Virus record (IMG/VR): IMGVR_UViG_3300017917_000332
Location: 1-64,000 of that record
Reading direction: 5' to 3' (one strand)
Length of the DNA: 64,000 nucleotides
Origin: a virus
Shown: positions 25,332-32,707 of the stretch, piece after piece
Numbering within the stretch: position 1 is the stretch's first letter
How the letters are laid out: each line of letters opens with the position of its first letter
Program-made: the position numbers and the translations under genes
Notes under the pieces: model-generated
What the model saw: the letters and a program-made list of their open reading frames with translations, nothing else
Database searches by the model: none
Told to the model about the DNA's origin: nothing

Positions 25332-26310
25332 ACTGTGCTCCTAGCTTATCAAATTTACCGCACTGTTTAGCACACTCTAACAAAGGCTCTTTGTCCCAAG
25401 TGTCTGATATCTTTCCAAAATATCCACTATCAAACATTTCTTTTAGAGACATTTTGTTAAGATTAGGAATAGTTCTAATACGATCCATATAGTCTACTCG
25501 AGAATCTTGCCTAGGCAAAATCCATTGGAAATCTAACCAACAGCAGGGACTTACGTTTCCGTTTGCCGCAACATAAAGTTGATTAGTTTGTTTTGCTTTA
25601 CAACTAATTGATGAAGGCTTAATCTCAATAATAGATTCTTGAACCTGCTGTATCATTCCAGAACTTCTTTCTGTAGGATAAATGATATGAGTAGTATAAC
25701 CTTCATCGTCGAGAACATGTAATTTGTTCCCTGTAAACCGTGAAGTATGTTTTGTAGTAAAGTGTTTGAATCCGTATTGCTCGCTAAGAGCTTTGCAGTC
25801 CTCTACTTGATGTTCGTTATGTTTAAAAACTAGCATGTGCCATTCAGCATTGCCACCTGCTTCGATAAATGCCTTAGCATTTTCAATAATCTTGTGCCAG
25901 TCCGTTGATATACGATATAAATGATGTGTGTCAGCTAGTCCATCTATGCCAAAAGTAGTTCTTACATCAAGTTTAGCAAGCTCTTTCCACCATTCGGTAG
26001 TCCTAGCACTTCCGTTAGTATGCATACTCAAAGCAATATTAGGGTTATGCTCTTTGAGATACTGATAAATTTCTAAAGTATCTTGGGCAATAATAGGATC
26101 GCCTAGGTTACCACACATGATTAAACTTCCTAGTTGCTTAACAAAGTCAACTGGGAACCATTCTTTAAACTGTTCAAGTGTAATCTCCTCAAGGTCAATT
26201 AACGGATTCATTATACCGCCATTGACTCTTCTAGGACACATAGGACACCTAGCTTGGCATTTAGATGTTACTTCAAGGTGTATAGATTTTATATCTTCGT
26301 AATTGTACAT
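25318..26310 (-). CDS. Radical SAM/SPASM-type protein (CQARCPMC)
   Basis: A 330-residue protein with the triad CQARCPMC (Cys18, 22, 25), then PRRVNGG. MCGNLGDP near residue 66 stands where GGEP is expected, and a C-terminal SPASM-like set has CKAKQTNQLYVAANGNVSPCC and CAKQCGK. It is a close paralogue of 23624-24730 and more distantly of 15398-16507. It overlaps its neighbours by 14 and 22 bases. Confidence 0.85.
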   Translation of the reverse strand: MYNYEDIKSIHLEVTSKCQARCPMCPRRVNGGIMNPLIDLEEITLEQFKEWFPVDFVKQLGSLIMCGNLGDPIIAQDTLEIYQYLKEHNPNIALSMHTNGSARTTEWWKELAKLDVRTTFGIDGLADTHHLYRISTDWHKIIENAKAFIEAGGNAEWHMLVFKHNEHQVEDCKALSEQYGFKHFTTKHTSRFTGNKLHVLDDEGYTTHIIYPTERSSGMIQQVQESIIEIKPSSISCKAKQTNQLYVAANGNVSPCCWLDFQWILPRQDSRVDYMDRIRTIPNLNKMSLKEMFDSGYFGKISDTWDKEPLLECAKQCGKFDKLGAQFDRA

Positions 26311-27281
26311 GTCTTTGGTATTTTCGAATCTGCTGAACTAACGCAACTAGGTGTAATACACTGTTGCGGTTGTTTAAACAATTCAAATCCTGTTGTTAGT
26401 GTGCCTAGTGGTTGATCGTGGCAACTGTAGCTACGTTTAACCTCGGCTCCCCTGATTATAACACTTTGATATCCAGCATTACAAGTCCAGTTGGTAAATT
26501 TATTAAATCCAAATGCATTAAATCTTTCAGCTTGATCAAACAAGTATTCTGTGTTGTCTTTGTCATACAGAGCAATTTGATAAACTTCTTCACCTTGAGA
26601 CTGTTGAGGGAAACCATTTTTCATTAAATGAATCATGTCTTCAGTATATCCATCAACTACTTGACTAGCAGTTGGATCGCTTTGTGGCTTTAGAGTAACG
26701 TTAATTCCTCTACTGTGCAGTCTAGACATCCTGTCGTAAAGCTCGTAGAACTTTTCTGGAACCATAACTTGATTAACAGTAACGTAGACGTTTTCGTCAA
26801 TAAGTTTTAAACACTTGTCTCCAAATTCAGATTCTTTAGCAAATTCTGCATGATAGCTGGCTGTAATACTTCTGCGCTGTAAAGCAGATGTTATACTTGC
26901 CCAGGTCTTCCACCAATTGATGCTGGGACTAAGATTAGTAGTCATGTGTATGCTTTGATATGGGCTGACTAAATCTTGTTCTAAATGTCTAGTTAGGTCT
27001 AGCAGTCTTTTATAAGCAGTAGGTTCCCCGCCACTAAAACTCCAATGAAATTCAGTAAATCCATTTTGGCGAGCTTGCCGTTTGATTTCATCAATAGTCT
27101 GAACATATAATTCAAATGATTGGTAATCGAGCTCATCGGACCTAGCATAGGGCCAGCAGTAAGAACATTTATAATTACAGAAGCGACCAAGTATCCAACT
27201 AACAGAAAACAATGGCCTATTGAGCATTGTCCTTTGTCCAAAACGGACAATATCCTTAAATGGTATAGTATCGAAGTTCAT
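26289..27281 (-). CDS. Radical SAM protein (CNYKCSYC)
   Basis: A 330-residue protein with the triad CNYKCSYC (Cys35, 39, 42), a SGGEPTAY motif, and a C-terminal WTCNAGYQSVIIRGAEVKRSYSC plus a late Cys pair. It is a paralogue of 19107-20123 and 20101-20994. The frame allows a GTG at 27287, but the ATG at 27281 has the late box 6 bases upstream. It is first in the leftward operon. Its start codon abuts the -35 box of the rightward promoter for the tRNA-like gene. Confidence 0.85.
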   Translation of the reverse strand: MNFDTIPFKDIVRFGQRTMLNRPLFSVSWILGRFCNYKCSYCWPYARSDELDYQSFELYVQTIDEIKRQARQNGFTEFHWSFSGGEPTAYKRLLDLTRHLEQDLVSPYQSIHMTTNLSPSINWWKTWASITSALQRRSITASYHAEFAKESEFGDKCLKLIDENVYVTVNQVMVPEKFYELYDRMSRLHSRGINVTLKPQSDPTASQVVDGYTEDMIHLMKNGFPQQSQGEEVYQIALYDKDNTEYLFDQAERFNAFGFNKFTNWTCNAGYQSVIIRGAEVKRSYSCHDQPLGTLTTGFELFKQPQQCITPSCVSSADSKIPKTCTITKI

Positions 27282-27309
27282 TGACACTATTTACAAACGA
27301 ATATATAAT
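27281..27309 (+). promoter_or_regulatory. Consensus sigma70 promoter for the tRNA-like gene
   Basis: TTGACA (27281-27286), a 17-base spacer and TATAAT (27304-27309) are a perfect match. Seven bases after the -10 box is the first base of the tRNA-like gene (27316), so the transcript should start at the acceptor stem with no leader. Confidence 0.85.
27288..27295 (-). promoter_or_regulatory. T4-type late promoter box TGTAAATA
   Basis: On the minus strand TGTAAATA is followed by GTGTCA and the ATG at 27281. It lies inside the spacer of the opposing sigma70 promoter. Confidence 0.55.
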
Positions 27310-27315
27310 TACAAT

Positions 27316-27424
27316 GTAGACGTGAGTGTAACTGGTAAACCTCCTCCAAAGGCTTCGGCCGGCGGAGGGTCCGGGGCTAGCCAATATGGCGCCTTTGTAG
27401 GTTCGAATCCTACCGTCTACACCA
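27316..27424 (+). tRNA. tRNA-like RNA with CCA but no recognisable anticodon loop
   Basis: The 109 bases have a perfect 7-bp acceptor stem (GTAGACG/CGTCTAC), discriminator A, encoded CCA, and a perfect T arm (GTAGG, loop TTCGAAT, CCTAC; 27397-27413). A D-like arm (27324-27343) pairs GAG/CTC and GT/AC around a loop with GG. The middle is abnormal: 27344-27367 forms CTCC/GGAG, then an internal loop and GGC-TTCG-GCC, a UUCG tetraloop where the anticodon loop should be. A second hairpin (27375-27393) follows. The central part is GC-rich, unlike its surroundings. It could be a tRNA-like regulatory RNA, a tRNA with an insert, or a decayed tRNA; no anticodon is assigned. Confidence 0.7.
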
Positions 27425-27451
27425 AATAACTTAGGCACAGTAGAGGCAGAC

Positions 27452-27781
27452 ATGAGAAGAACGTTAGCAGTTTTGTTAGCAGTAGTTTCAACAGCTAGTT
27501 GGGCACAACTTGAAAAAAGTCCGTACGACACTTTCGATGCTACTAAAAAGATGTCAGAAACTGTAACTATTACATGGAAGACTGTGCCAAACGTACAAGA
27601 AGTTTGTAATAAAGAATCTAAAAGTAGAGGTAAAGGAACATTTGGTTATGCAGTCGACGCTTGTGCATTTTGGGACAAGAGTTTAAGCGGTACAGTCTGT
27701 ACTATTGTAACTAAACCAAGACCTAACTATTGGGACGTAGGACACGAAATGCGGCATTGTTTCCAAGGTAATTGGCACTAG
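27452..27781 (+). CDS. Exported small protein with HExxH-like motif
   Basis: A 109-residue protein with a clear Sec signal peptide (MRRTLAVLLAVVSTASWA, likely cleavage after SWA). The mature part ends with GHEMRHCFQGNWH, a zinc-protease-like HExxH motif with an extra Cys and His. Four Cys residues in all could form disulfides in the periplasm. It may be a small zincin or only metal-binding. It starts the rightward sigma70 block after the tRNA-like gene and is followed after one base by the next gene. Confidence 0.65.
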   Translation: MRRTLAVLLAVVSTASWAQLEKSPYDTFDATKKMSETVTITWKTVPNVQEVCNKESKSRGKGTFGYAVDACAFWDKSLSGTVCTIVTKPRPNYWDVGHEMRHCFQGNWH

Positions 27782-27782
27782 A

Positions 27783-28340
27783 ATGAAAAAAGTTTCAAAA
27801 AGCCCAGAACGTCATACCTTTCAAAAAGAAGGGTACATAGAACGCCAGAAAGAAAAAGGCGAGCCTCTTAACGAGAGCTATCTCGAGATGTTTGATAAAA
27901 TCCTTGAACAAGATAAACATAAGTTCGACGATCCAGAATCTCACAAAGATAACTTAGAGTACGACTTACTTACTACTGATTGGATTTTAGAAAAAGTTCG
28001 TGCTAGCGAAGCCTATGCCCAAAATTTATATGCGGCTATGTGCAACAACGACTTTATACGCAGAGAAATGTGGCCCATTCTTAAAGAAGAAAAATGGAGT
28101 TGCTCTTGGAGGTATGCCGGTGGTATAATTGCAGATATGCGCCAAGAAGGTGACTACATTGATTGGTACTGTTCAGGCATGGGCGGACTCAATCGAGAGT
28201 ACGAAGGTGACGAAACTAACGAAGAATGGCAAAAGCGTACAGGGTATGTTCCCGAAAGTGTAGTGACTGACGAGATTGAAAAAGATTTAAATCAACTAGG
28301 ATGGATTGTGGTTAAATATGACGATGCAGAGAACATTTAA
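27783..28340 (+). CDS. Conserved phage-type hypothetical protein
   Basis: A 185-residue acidic soluble protein with a basic N-terminus. The central region RREMWPILKEEKWSCSWRYAGGIIADMR is followed by GDYIDWYCSGMGG, a pattern typical of small accessory phage proteins. No function can be assigned. Its last 23 bases overlap the AbrB-like gene. Confidence 0.7.
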   Translation: MKKVSKSPERHTFQKEGYIERQKEKGEPLNESYLEMFDKILEQDKHKFDDPESHKDNLEYDLLTTDWILEKVRASEAYAQNLYAAMCNNDFIRREMWPILKEEKWSCSWRYAGGIIADMRQEGDYIDWYCSGMGGLNREYEGDETNEEWQKRTGYVPESVVTDEIEKDLNQLGWIVVKYDDAENI

Positions 28341-28491
28341 AGCAGAAGAAATTTTTGAAGAAATTCCCGGGGATCCCGATAACGTCATGATGAAAATTCC
28401 TGACGAAATTTGTGAAGCCCAGGGATGGAAAGAGGGAGACACATTGAATATTCAAGTAGAAGACGGTAAGATTATCGTCACAAAGGTATAA
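28318..28491 (+). CDS. AbrB/SpoVT-like small DNA-binding protein
   Basis: A 57-residue protein whose C-terminal half (MMKIPDEICEAQGWKEGDTLNIQVEDGKIIVTKV in outline: IP-x-E-I, GWKEGD, a variable strand, then DGKIIV) matches the swapped-hairpin AbrB/MazE domain. Such proteins are transition-state regulators or antitoxins. No toxin-like partner sits beside it. Start at 28318 or 28324; both overlap the upstream gene. The stop overlaps the IF-1 start by one base. Confidence 0.7.
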   Translation: MTMQRTFKAEEIFEEIPGDPDNVMMKIPDEICEAQGWKEGDTLNIQVEDGKIIVTKV

Positions 28492-28709
28492 TGGCAAAAG
28501 ACGATATCATTGAACTAACTGGTGTTGTTGAGGAAGTATTGCCAGGCAACATGTTTAGAGTTAAGGTAGAAAACATGCAGGCTATTTTACTCTGTTACAT
28601 GGGTGGAAAATTAAAACAACATAAGATCCGAATAATCTTAGGTGATAAGGTCAAAGTGGAAGTAAGCCCATACGATCTTACGAAGGGTAGAGTAACTTAT
28701 AGGTTATAA
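28491..28709 (+). CDS. infA: Translation initiation factor IF-1
   Basis: A 72-residue OB-fold protein, the normal IF-1 length. MAKDDIIELTGVVEEVLPGNMFRVKVEN and the end GDKVKVEVSPYDLTKGRVTYRL (in outline) follow bacterial IF-1 closely, including the PYDLxKGR signature. IF-1 binds the 30S A site with IF-2 and IF-3 and tunes start-site selection. The MR/RNYIRI region is KLKQHKIRII here, with IRI kept. It overlaps the AbrB-like gene by one base (TAATG). A phage copy may bias host ribosomes towards phage mRNAs, which fits the predicted leaderless late messages; that link is inference. Confidence 0.9.
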   Translation: MAKDDIIELTGVVEEVLPGNMFRVKVENMQAILLCYMGGKLKQHKIRIILGDKVKVEVSPYDLTKGRVTYRL

Positions 28710-28711
28710 TC

Positions 28712-29386
28712 ATGAACAGCGTTTTGGAAACTGTATGCGGTATTTGTAACAGGGTTCGCCTAAAAACAAAAACTGGCACAAACTTCCAGACACTGTTAAA
28801 AGAGATACGCCGAGAGTTTCGAAAAACTGACATTGACCTAAAGATTAAAAGTCAGTCAAAAAAGTTCTTAACCCAAGAAGAATTCTACGTTAATGCCTAT
28901 TATGACTCCGAAGACGATTTAGAAAAAGAAACGCCAATTGAAGTTATAATATATCACAACTTTAATAAAGAAGTAGTTTGGGACGAGAAACAAATTACTG
29001 ATCTTCTTGTACAGGTTTTTGATGCAGTTGTACATGAAATAAAACATCAAAGACAAAGTCGCAAACGACAACATATCCAATATTGGGATCACCACGATGC
29101 TGGATATCACTACAGAGAATACCTTCAAGATCCTGACGAAATTGATGCGTATGCATTTAGTATAGCAATCGAACTCTGTAGAACTTTGGGCAAACACAGA
29201 GCAATTCGTTATATGCCAAAGTTCACTGCCCTTGCTAGGCTTAAGATCAACGACCAATATGCTAGTCCAAACTTAAATGCTTATGTAAGCCATTTTGAAA
29301 AACCAATCAGCCCGTTACTACGTCTGTTAGCCAAAAAGATCTATGTGCGTCTGAAAAAGATTGACACCGATTACATTTTCCAGTAA
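28712..29386 (+). CDS. Putative zinc metallopeptidase-like phage protein
   Basis: A 224-residue protein with VVHEIKHQRQSR (HExxH-like: His, Glu, His) about residue 107 and a downstream DPDEIDAYAF whose Glu could be the third ligand, as in gluzincins. Between them lies a His-rich HIQYWDHHDAGYHYREY. The N-terminus has a CGIC motif. Similar small phage zincins are of unknown role. Protease activity is inferred from the motif only. Confidence 0.6.
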   Translation: MNSVLETVCGICNRVRLKTKTGTNFQTLLKEIRREFRKTDIDLKIKSQSKKFLTQEEFYVNAYYDSEDDLEKETPIEVIIYHNFNKEVVWDEKQITDLLVQVFDAVVHEIKHQRQSRKRQHIQYWDHHDAGYHYREYLQDPDEIDAYAFSIAIELCRTLGKHRAIRYMPKFTALARLKINDQYASPNLNAYVSHFEKPISPLLRLLAKKIYVRLKKIDTDYIFQ

Positions 29387-29389
29387 AAT
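29361..29389 (+). promoter_or_regulatory. Sigma70 promoter
   Basis: TTGACA (29361-29366), a 17-base spacer and TAAAAT (29384-29389). It overlaps the last codons and stop of the upstream gene and would drive the gene at 29424. Confidence 0.65.
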
Positions 29390-29423
29390 ACAAACATCTT
29401 AAAACTTCCGGCACAATCCCAAA

Positions 29424-30119
29424 ATGGAAAAAGAATTTTCGGTACAGCAGGTTCTTGCCCTAGCCTGCGCCGCACAGCGATACAACAAAGACTATCTAAA
29501 AGAAACTGTTCCGGTTTATAGCAACGACATGAAAATCATGAGCTATAAATGGGCTAACAAAATGCTGGTGTTGCTAACTCTAATGCCAGAGAATCATCGA
29601 AAGGCTACCCCTGACGAGCCAAATCCACCAATCCTAAAACCAAATCAAGAAGATGTAACCTTAGCAGATGAAATTACAAAATACTTTCGACGTTTGATGT
29701 TTGCGGCAGTACAAGGTGAAAACGAATTTCAAACCAAAGTCAACAGTCTACTAGAAAGCGATATTGTAAAACCTAGCGAAATTGGATTCATTGCCTGTTT
29801 GCCTAGCGTGTATAAAAGAGACTACTCTCAAAATCAAATTAAAAAACGTGTAAAAACAGTTGACAGCGAATACCTTGCCGAAGTAGGAGAAAACATTCTT
29901 GACAAGGACTGCGAAATACTAGAGTGCAATCGCTCAAAGAACTATGATGCTTGGAACGTTTGTGCTATAATTGATAATAAAATGGTCAGTTGGTTTAGTA
30001 AAGTTGATATGAAACTTGGGCCCGCTGTTGTAGTAAAAGCCAAAGTTAAAGATCATAGTAAGCATTGGAAACACGAAAACCCTGTAACTAGATTAAACTA
30101 TGTAAAGGCAGTGCAATGA
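29424..30119 (+). CDS. Hypothetical phage protein
   Basis: A 231-residue soluble protein with an N-terminal helical region (QQVLALACAAQRYNKDYLKE) and a C-terminal beta-rich part (NVCAIIDNKMVSWFSK...AVVVKAKVKDHSKH) that could be an OB-like or nucleic-acid-binding strand set. That is only a shape resemblance. It has its own sigma70 promoter and overlaps the next gene by 4 bases, heading a run of overlapping genes to 32212. Confidence 0.7.
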   Translation: MEKEFSVQQVLALACAAQRYNKDYLKETVPVYSNDMKIMSYKWANKMLVLLTLMPENHRKATPDEPNPPILKPNQEDVTLADEITKYFRRLMFAAVQGENEFQTKVNSLLESDIVKPSEIGFIACLPSVYKRDYSQNQIKKRVKTVDSEYLAEVGENILDKDCEILECNRSKNYDAWNVCAIIDNKMVSWFSKVDMKLGPAVVVKAKVKDHSKHWKHENPVTRLNYVKAVQ

Positions 30120-30553
30120 ACGAAGATCAAGAGTTTATGGACTACGAAAAATTTGCCGAACGGTTAGAGAAGTCTTATCCAAAAATGTATAGTGGCAAAT
30201 ACGGTGGCTTTGCTGTAGGCAAAGGTTGGTGGCCAATCATTGAGAGCTTGAGTGAAAATATCCAGCAACACATTGAATGGGCAAACAGAACAGAAGAAGT
30301 TTGTCCACAGGTAGTTGTAGAACAAGTTAAAGAAAAGTTTGGCGGCTTGCGTTTCTACTATCAAGGCGGTGACGAGCAAATCCACGGAATGGTTCGTATG
30401 GCCGAAGCGTGGGCAGGAATGGCCTGTGAAGAGTGCGGAGGCATTGGCAAGCGTAGAGGTGGTGGTTGGGTCCGTACATTATGTGATGTACATGAAGCAG
30501 AATATCAAGCACGTCAAGAAAAATACGCAAAAGAGAATGGATTAGAGCTATGA
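30116..30553 (+). CDS. Conserved phage protein with CxxC pair
   Basis: A 145-residue protein. The middle VKEKFGGLRFYYQGGDEQIHGMVRMAEAWAG (in outline) followed by CEECG, GGW and TLCDVH is a pattern I recognise from many tailed-phage hypothetical proteins. The Cys/His set could bind zinc. Function unknown. It overlaps both neighbours by 4 bases. Confidence 0.75.
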   Translation: MNEDQEFMDYEKFAERLEKSYPKMYSGKYGGFAVGKGWWPIIESLSENIQQHIEWANRTEEVCPQVVVEQVKEKFGGLRFYYQGGDEQIHGMVRMAEAWAGMACEECGGIGKRRGGGWVRTLCDVHEAEYQARQEKYAKENGLEL

Positions 30554-30801
30554 CTAAGAAAGAACTGAAGATTGAATTTGCACCAGGTTGTTTTGACAAC
30601 TTTGAAGGGACTCAAGAAGAACTTGACGAAATGGTTGCTGAAATTCAAAATATGTTTGCAAATAAATCTTCTGAAGAAATTGCGGCTATGAGTCGTCCTT
30701 TGACCGAAGAAGACTTTGACGATTTGCCAGAAGATGTTAAACTTCAACTGCTGGACCTTGATCCTGAAGACCTAACACAACCAAAAAGGAAATTACAATG
30801 A
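30550..30801 (+). CDS. Small acidic conserved phage protein
   Basis: An 83-residue acidic protein beginning KIEFAPGCFDNFEGTQEEL, a start seen in small proteins of T4-like phages. The rest is helical and rich in Glu/Asp. No enzymatic motif. Function unknown. Confidence 0.7.
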   Translation: MTKKELKIEFAPGCFDNFEGTQEELDEMVAEIQNMFANKSSEEIAAMSRPLTEEDFDDLPEDVKLQLLDLDPEDLTQPKRKLQ

Positions 30802-31361
30802 TTACCTTGAAAGATTTTTTAGAAGCTGTTGACTATAAAATTACAGGTGGCAGTGAGTTCCAATGGGAATGCTTTGGCCCAAACGCTCGGTATCTTGATG
30901 CTAACGACGGTGATGGTTCAGACAGCAATTACAGCATCAATGCTATTTTTGACAGCGTTGACCAAACTGTATATGTCATTGAAGCATGGGATTACCTAAC
31001 TGATAGAGAGTATCGTTGGTTCAACCCTGACTACAAGTTTAGCTACGATGACGAAGCTTCTGGTAGAGACATTGATCCTAACGAGTCGCTTGACGGTCGA
31101 CGTTATATCGATCTCGAAGTTCCGGAAGATATTTTGGAAAAGATTCACGCTATTGTTGCCGGAGAAGAATACGACAGCCGTGTAAAAGTTCCAGTTGACT
31201 TCACCGACGAAGAACTGTTAAAATATATGAAACTAGCGCATGATCGTGATATCACCTTTAACCAATTAGTTGAAGAAGCATTACGCCATGCTATATCTGA
31301 ACACCAAGCTGGGCGTCTAACTAGAGAGGACGCACAGCGTTTTATACGAGAACGAGAATGA
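30798..31361 (+). CDS. Phage protein with C-terminal ribbon-helix-helix-like segment
   Basis: A 187-residue protein. The N-terminal two-thirds are acidic and aromatic (GSEFQWECFGPNARYLD). The C-terminal VDFTDEELLKYMKLAHDRDITFNQLVEEAL (in outline) resembles a ribbon-helix-helix strand and helices, which could bind DNA or dimerise. Function unknown. Confidence 0.65.
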   Translation: MITLKDFLEAVDYKITGGSEFQWECFGPNARYLDANDGDGSDSNYSINAIFDSVDQTVYVIEAWDYLTDREYRWFNPDYKFSYDDEASGRDIDPNESLDGRRYIDLEVPEDILEKIHAIVAGEEYDSRVKVPVDFTDEELLKYMKLAHDRDITFNQLVEEALRHAISEHQAGRLTREDAQRFIRERE

Positions 31362-32212
31362 AAATTACACTAGTATCAGATCTCCATCTCGAGTTTTCTG
31401 ATTGCTTTGATATTAAAAATGAAAACAACGCAGATGTGTTGATCCTTGGCGGCGACATTATGATTGCCGAGGACCTACACGACCATCCGCACGTTCCTAG
31501 TATTTACGAATACGGCTCATTTGCCGACTTGGGTCGTAAGCAAAAGCGTGTGCAAACATTCCGTGATTTCCTAACACGGATGAGCAATCTGTTTCCGCAT
31601 GTTATCTATGTTGCTGGTAATCACGAGTTCTATCACGGCAAGTGGGTCAAGGGTATTCAGTATCTGCGTGAAACTTGCGCACAGTATCCTAATGTTCACT
31701 TCCTCGAACGTGACACTGTTAAAATAGACGATGTGACCTTTGTGGGCGGTACACTGTGGACTGACATGAACAAAGGTGATCCCTTAACACTTCATGCTGT
31801 TCGAGATATGATGAATGACTATAGGATTATCCGCAACGATGATAAGGGCTATACAACTCTTAAGCCTGCAGATACAGTTATTCGTCACCGTGAAACACTA
31901 AACTACATTCGTAGTGTTGTAGCAGAACGACATGATGAAAAGTTTGTTGTTGTCGGACATCACAGTCCTAGCCATCAAAGTATTCATCCGCAATATGCAC
32001 ACGACAGTTTAATGAACGGCGCATATCACAGCGACCTGAGTGAGTTCATTTTGGATCACCCACAGATCAAACTGTGGACACATGGACATACTCATCATTG
32101 CTTTGACTATGTAATTGGCGAAACAAGAATTGTCTGTAACCCACGTGGTTACGAAAACGATGGTTACAGCGAAGACACTGGCTGGAACCCAAACTTAATT
32201 TTGGAGGTTTAA
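31358..32212 (+). CDS. Calcineurin-like metallophosphoesterase
   Basis: A 284-residue protein with all blocks of the binuclear metallophosphoesterase fold in order: SDLH near the N-terminus, GGD (31-33), AGNHEF, VGHHSP and THGHTHH. These bind two metals and hydrolyse phosphoesters; family members act on nucleotides, nucleic acids or phosphoproteins. Found widely in phages; the substrate here is unknown. It overlaps the upstream gene by 4 bases (ATGA). Confidence 0.85.
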   Translation: MKITLVSDLHLEFSDCFDIKNENNADVLILGGDIMIAEDLHDHPHVPSIYEYGSFADLGRKQKRVQTFRDFLTRMSNLFPHVIYVAGNHEFYHGKWVKGIQYLRETCAQYPNVHFLERDTVKIDDVTFVGGTLWTDMNKGDPLTLHAVRDMMNDYRIIRNDDKGYTTLKPADTVIRHRETLNYIRSVVAERHDEKFVVVGHHSPSHQSIHPQYAHDSLMNGAYHSDLSEFILDHPQIKLWTHGHTHHCFDYVIGETRIVCNPRGYENDGYSEDTGWNPNLILEV

Positions 32213-32395
32213 ATGGAACAAGAAAATAAGACACCAACTATTAGCGAGATGCTAAGAATTACTGCTGGGAATAATCAAGCACTGTTGATTAAGATTGCAG
32301 ATCGAATTGATGAAATGCAAGCAGAGATTGACAGGCTTGCCCAGCGTGTAATTGAACTAGAAGGTTCGCAAAATGACAATCCAAAGTCTGAATGA
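32213..32395 (+). CDS. Small coiled-coil protein
   Basis: A 60-residue protein; the second half (IADRIDEMQAEIDRLAQRVIELE) has heptad spacing typical of a coiled coil. It begins immediately after the phosphoesterase stop, with a GGAGG ribosome binding site in the end of that gene. No function can be assigned. Confidence 0.6.
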   Translation: MEQENKTPTISEMLRITAGNNQALLIKIADRIDEMQAEIDRLAQRVIELEGSQNDNPKSE

Positions 32396-32699
32396 GAAAG
32401 AATTTAAGCTATTTAAAAAATGGCTAAAGAGTCACTTGGCCTTTGGGCCAGTGACTGTAACTTTTACCAAAAAAGATGGTACCGAACGGGTTATGGAATG
32501 TACAACCAAACCAGAACTTGTTCCAGTTGACATAGTTGAAGAAAAGCATTATACTAACACAAATGATCCTGTAGACTTTCCTAAGCCAAAACGTGAAAAG
32601 AAAGTTAATGAAGATGTATGTCCAGTGTTTGATCTCGAAGCACAACATTGGAAAAGTTTTCGCTGGGATTCTGTAAAATCTGTTTCAATTAAACTCTGA
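32373..32699 (+). CDS. WYL_2/Sm-like SH3-barrel phage protein
   Basis: A 108-residue protein. FGPVTVTFTKKDGTERVMECTT and the C-terminal DVCPVFDLEAQHWKSFRWDSV match the small phage SH3 beta-barrel family known as WYL_2 (DUF2693), in which the FRWDSV-type strand is conserved. Role unknown; possibly nucleic-acid binding. The start overlaps the coiled-coil gene by 23 bases. Confidence 0.75.
   Translation: MTIQSLNEKEFKLFKKWLKSHLAFGPVTVTFTKKDGTERVMECTTKPELVPVDIVEEKHYTNTNDPVDFPKPKREKKVNEDVCPVFDLEAQHWKSFRWDSVKSVSIKL
32527..32555 (+). promoter_or_regulatory. Possible internal sigma70 promoter
   Basis: TTGACA (32527-32532), a 17-base spacer and TATACT (32550-32555), lying inside the WYL_2-like gene and about 150 bases upstream of the gene at 32708. 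Confidence 0.4.
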
Positions 32700-32707
32700 A
32701 AGTTATT

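Noticed and set aside
101-27281. A classical RiPP gene cluster with a precursor peptide
   Set aside because: No short peptide-coding frame with a ribosome binding site or late box was found in the small gaps between the genes; the idea remains open only for distant precursors.
27340-27355. Reading the tRNA-like gene as tRNA-Gly(TCC) or tRNA-Trp(CCA)
   Set aside because: CTCCAAA-type stretches resemble anticodon loops, but the flanks do not form a five-base-pair stem and about 40 bases would be left over before the T arm; the CTCC/GGAG plus UUCG hairpin pairs better.
28318-28491. Toxin-antitoxin pair with the AbrB-like gene as antitoxin
   Set aside because: The neighbours are a phage hypothetical and IF-1; no toxin-like protein of the PIN, MazF or RelE type is adjacent.
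29361-29389. Treating the TAAAAT box as a late promoter
   Set aside because: It lacks the TAAATA core and is paired with a TTGACA at 17 bases, so a sigma70 promoter explains it better.
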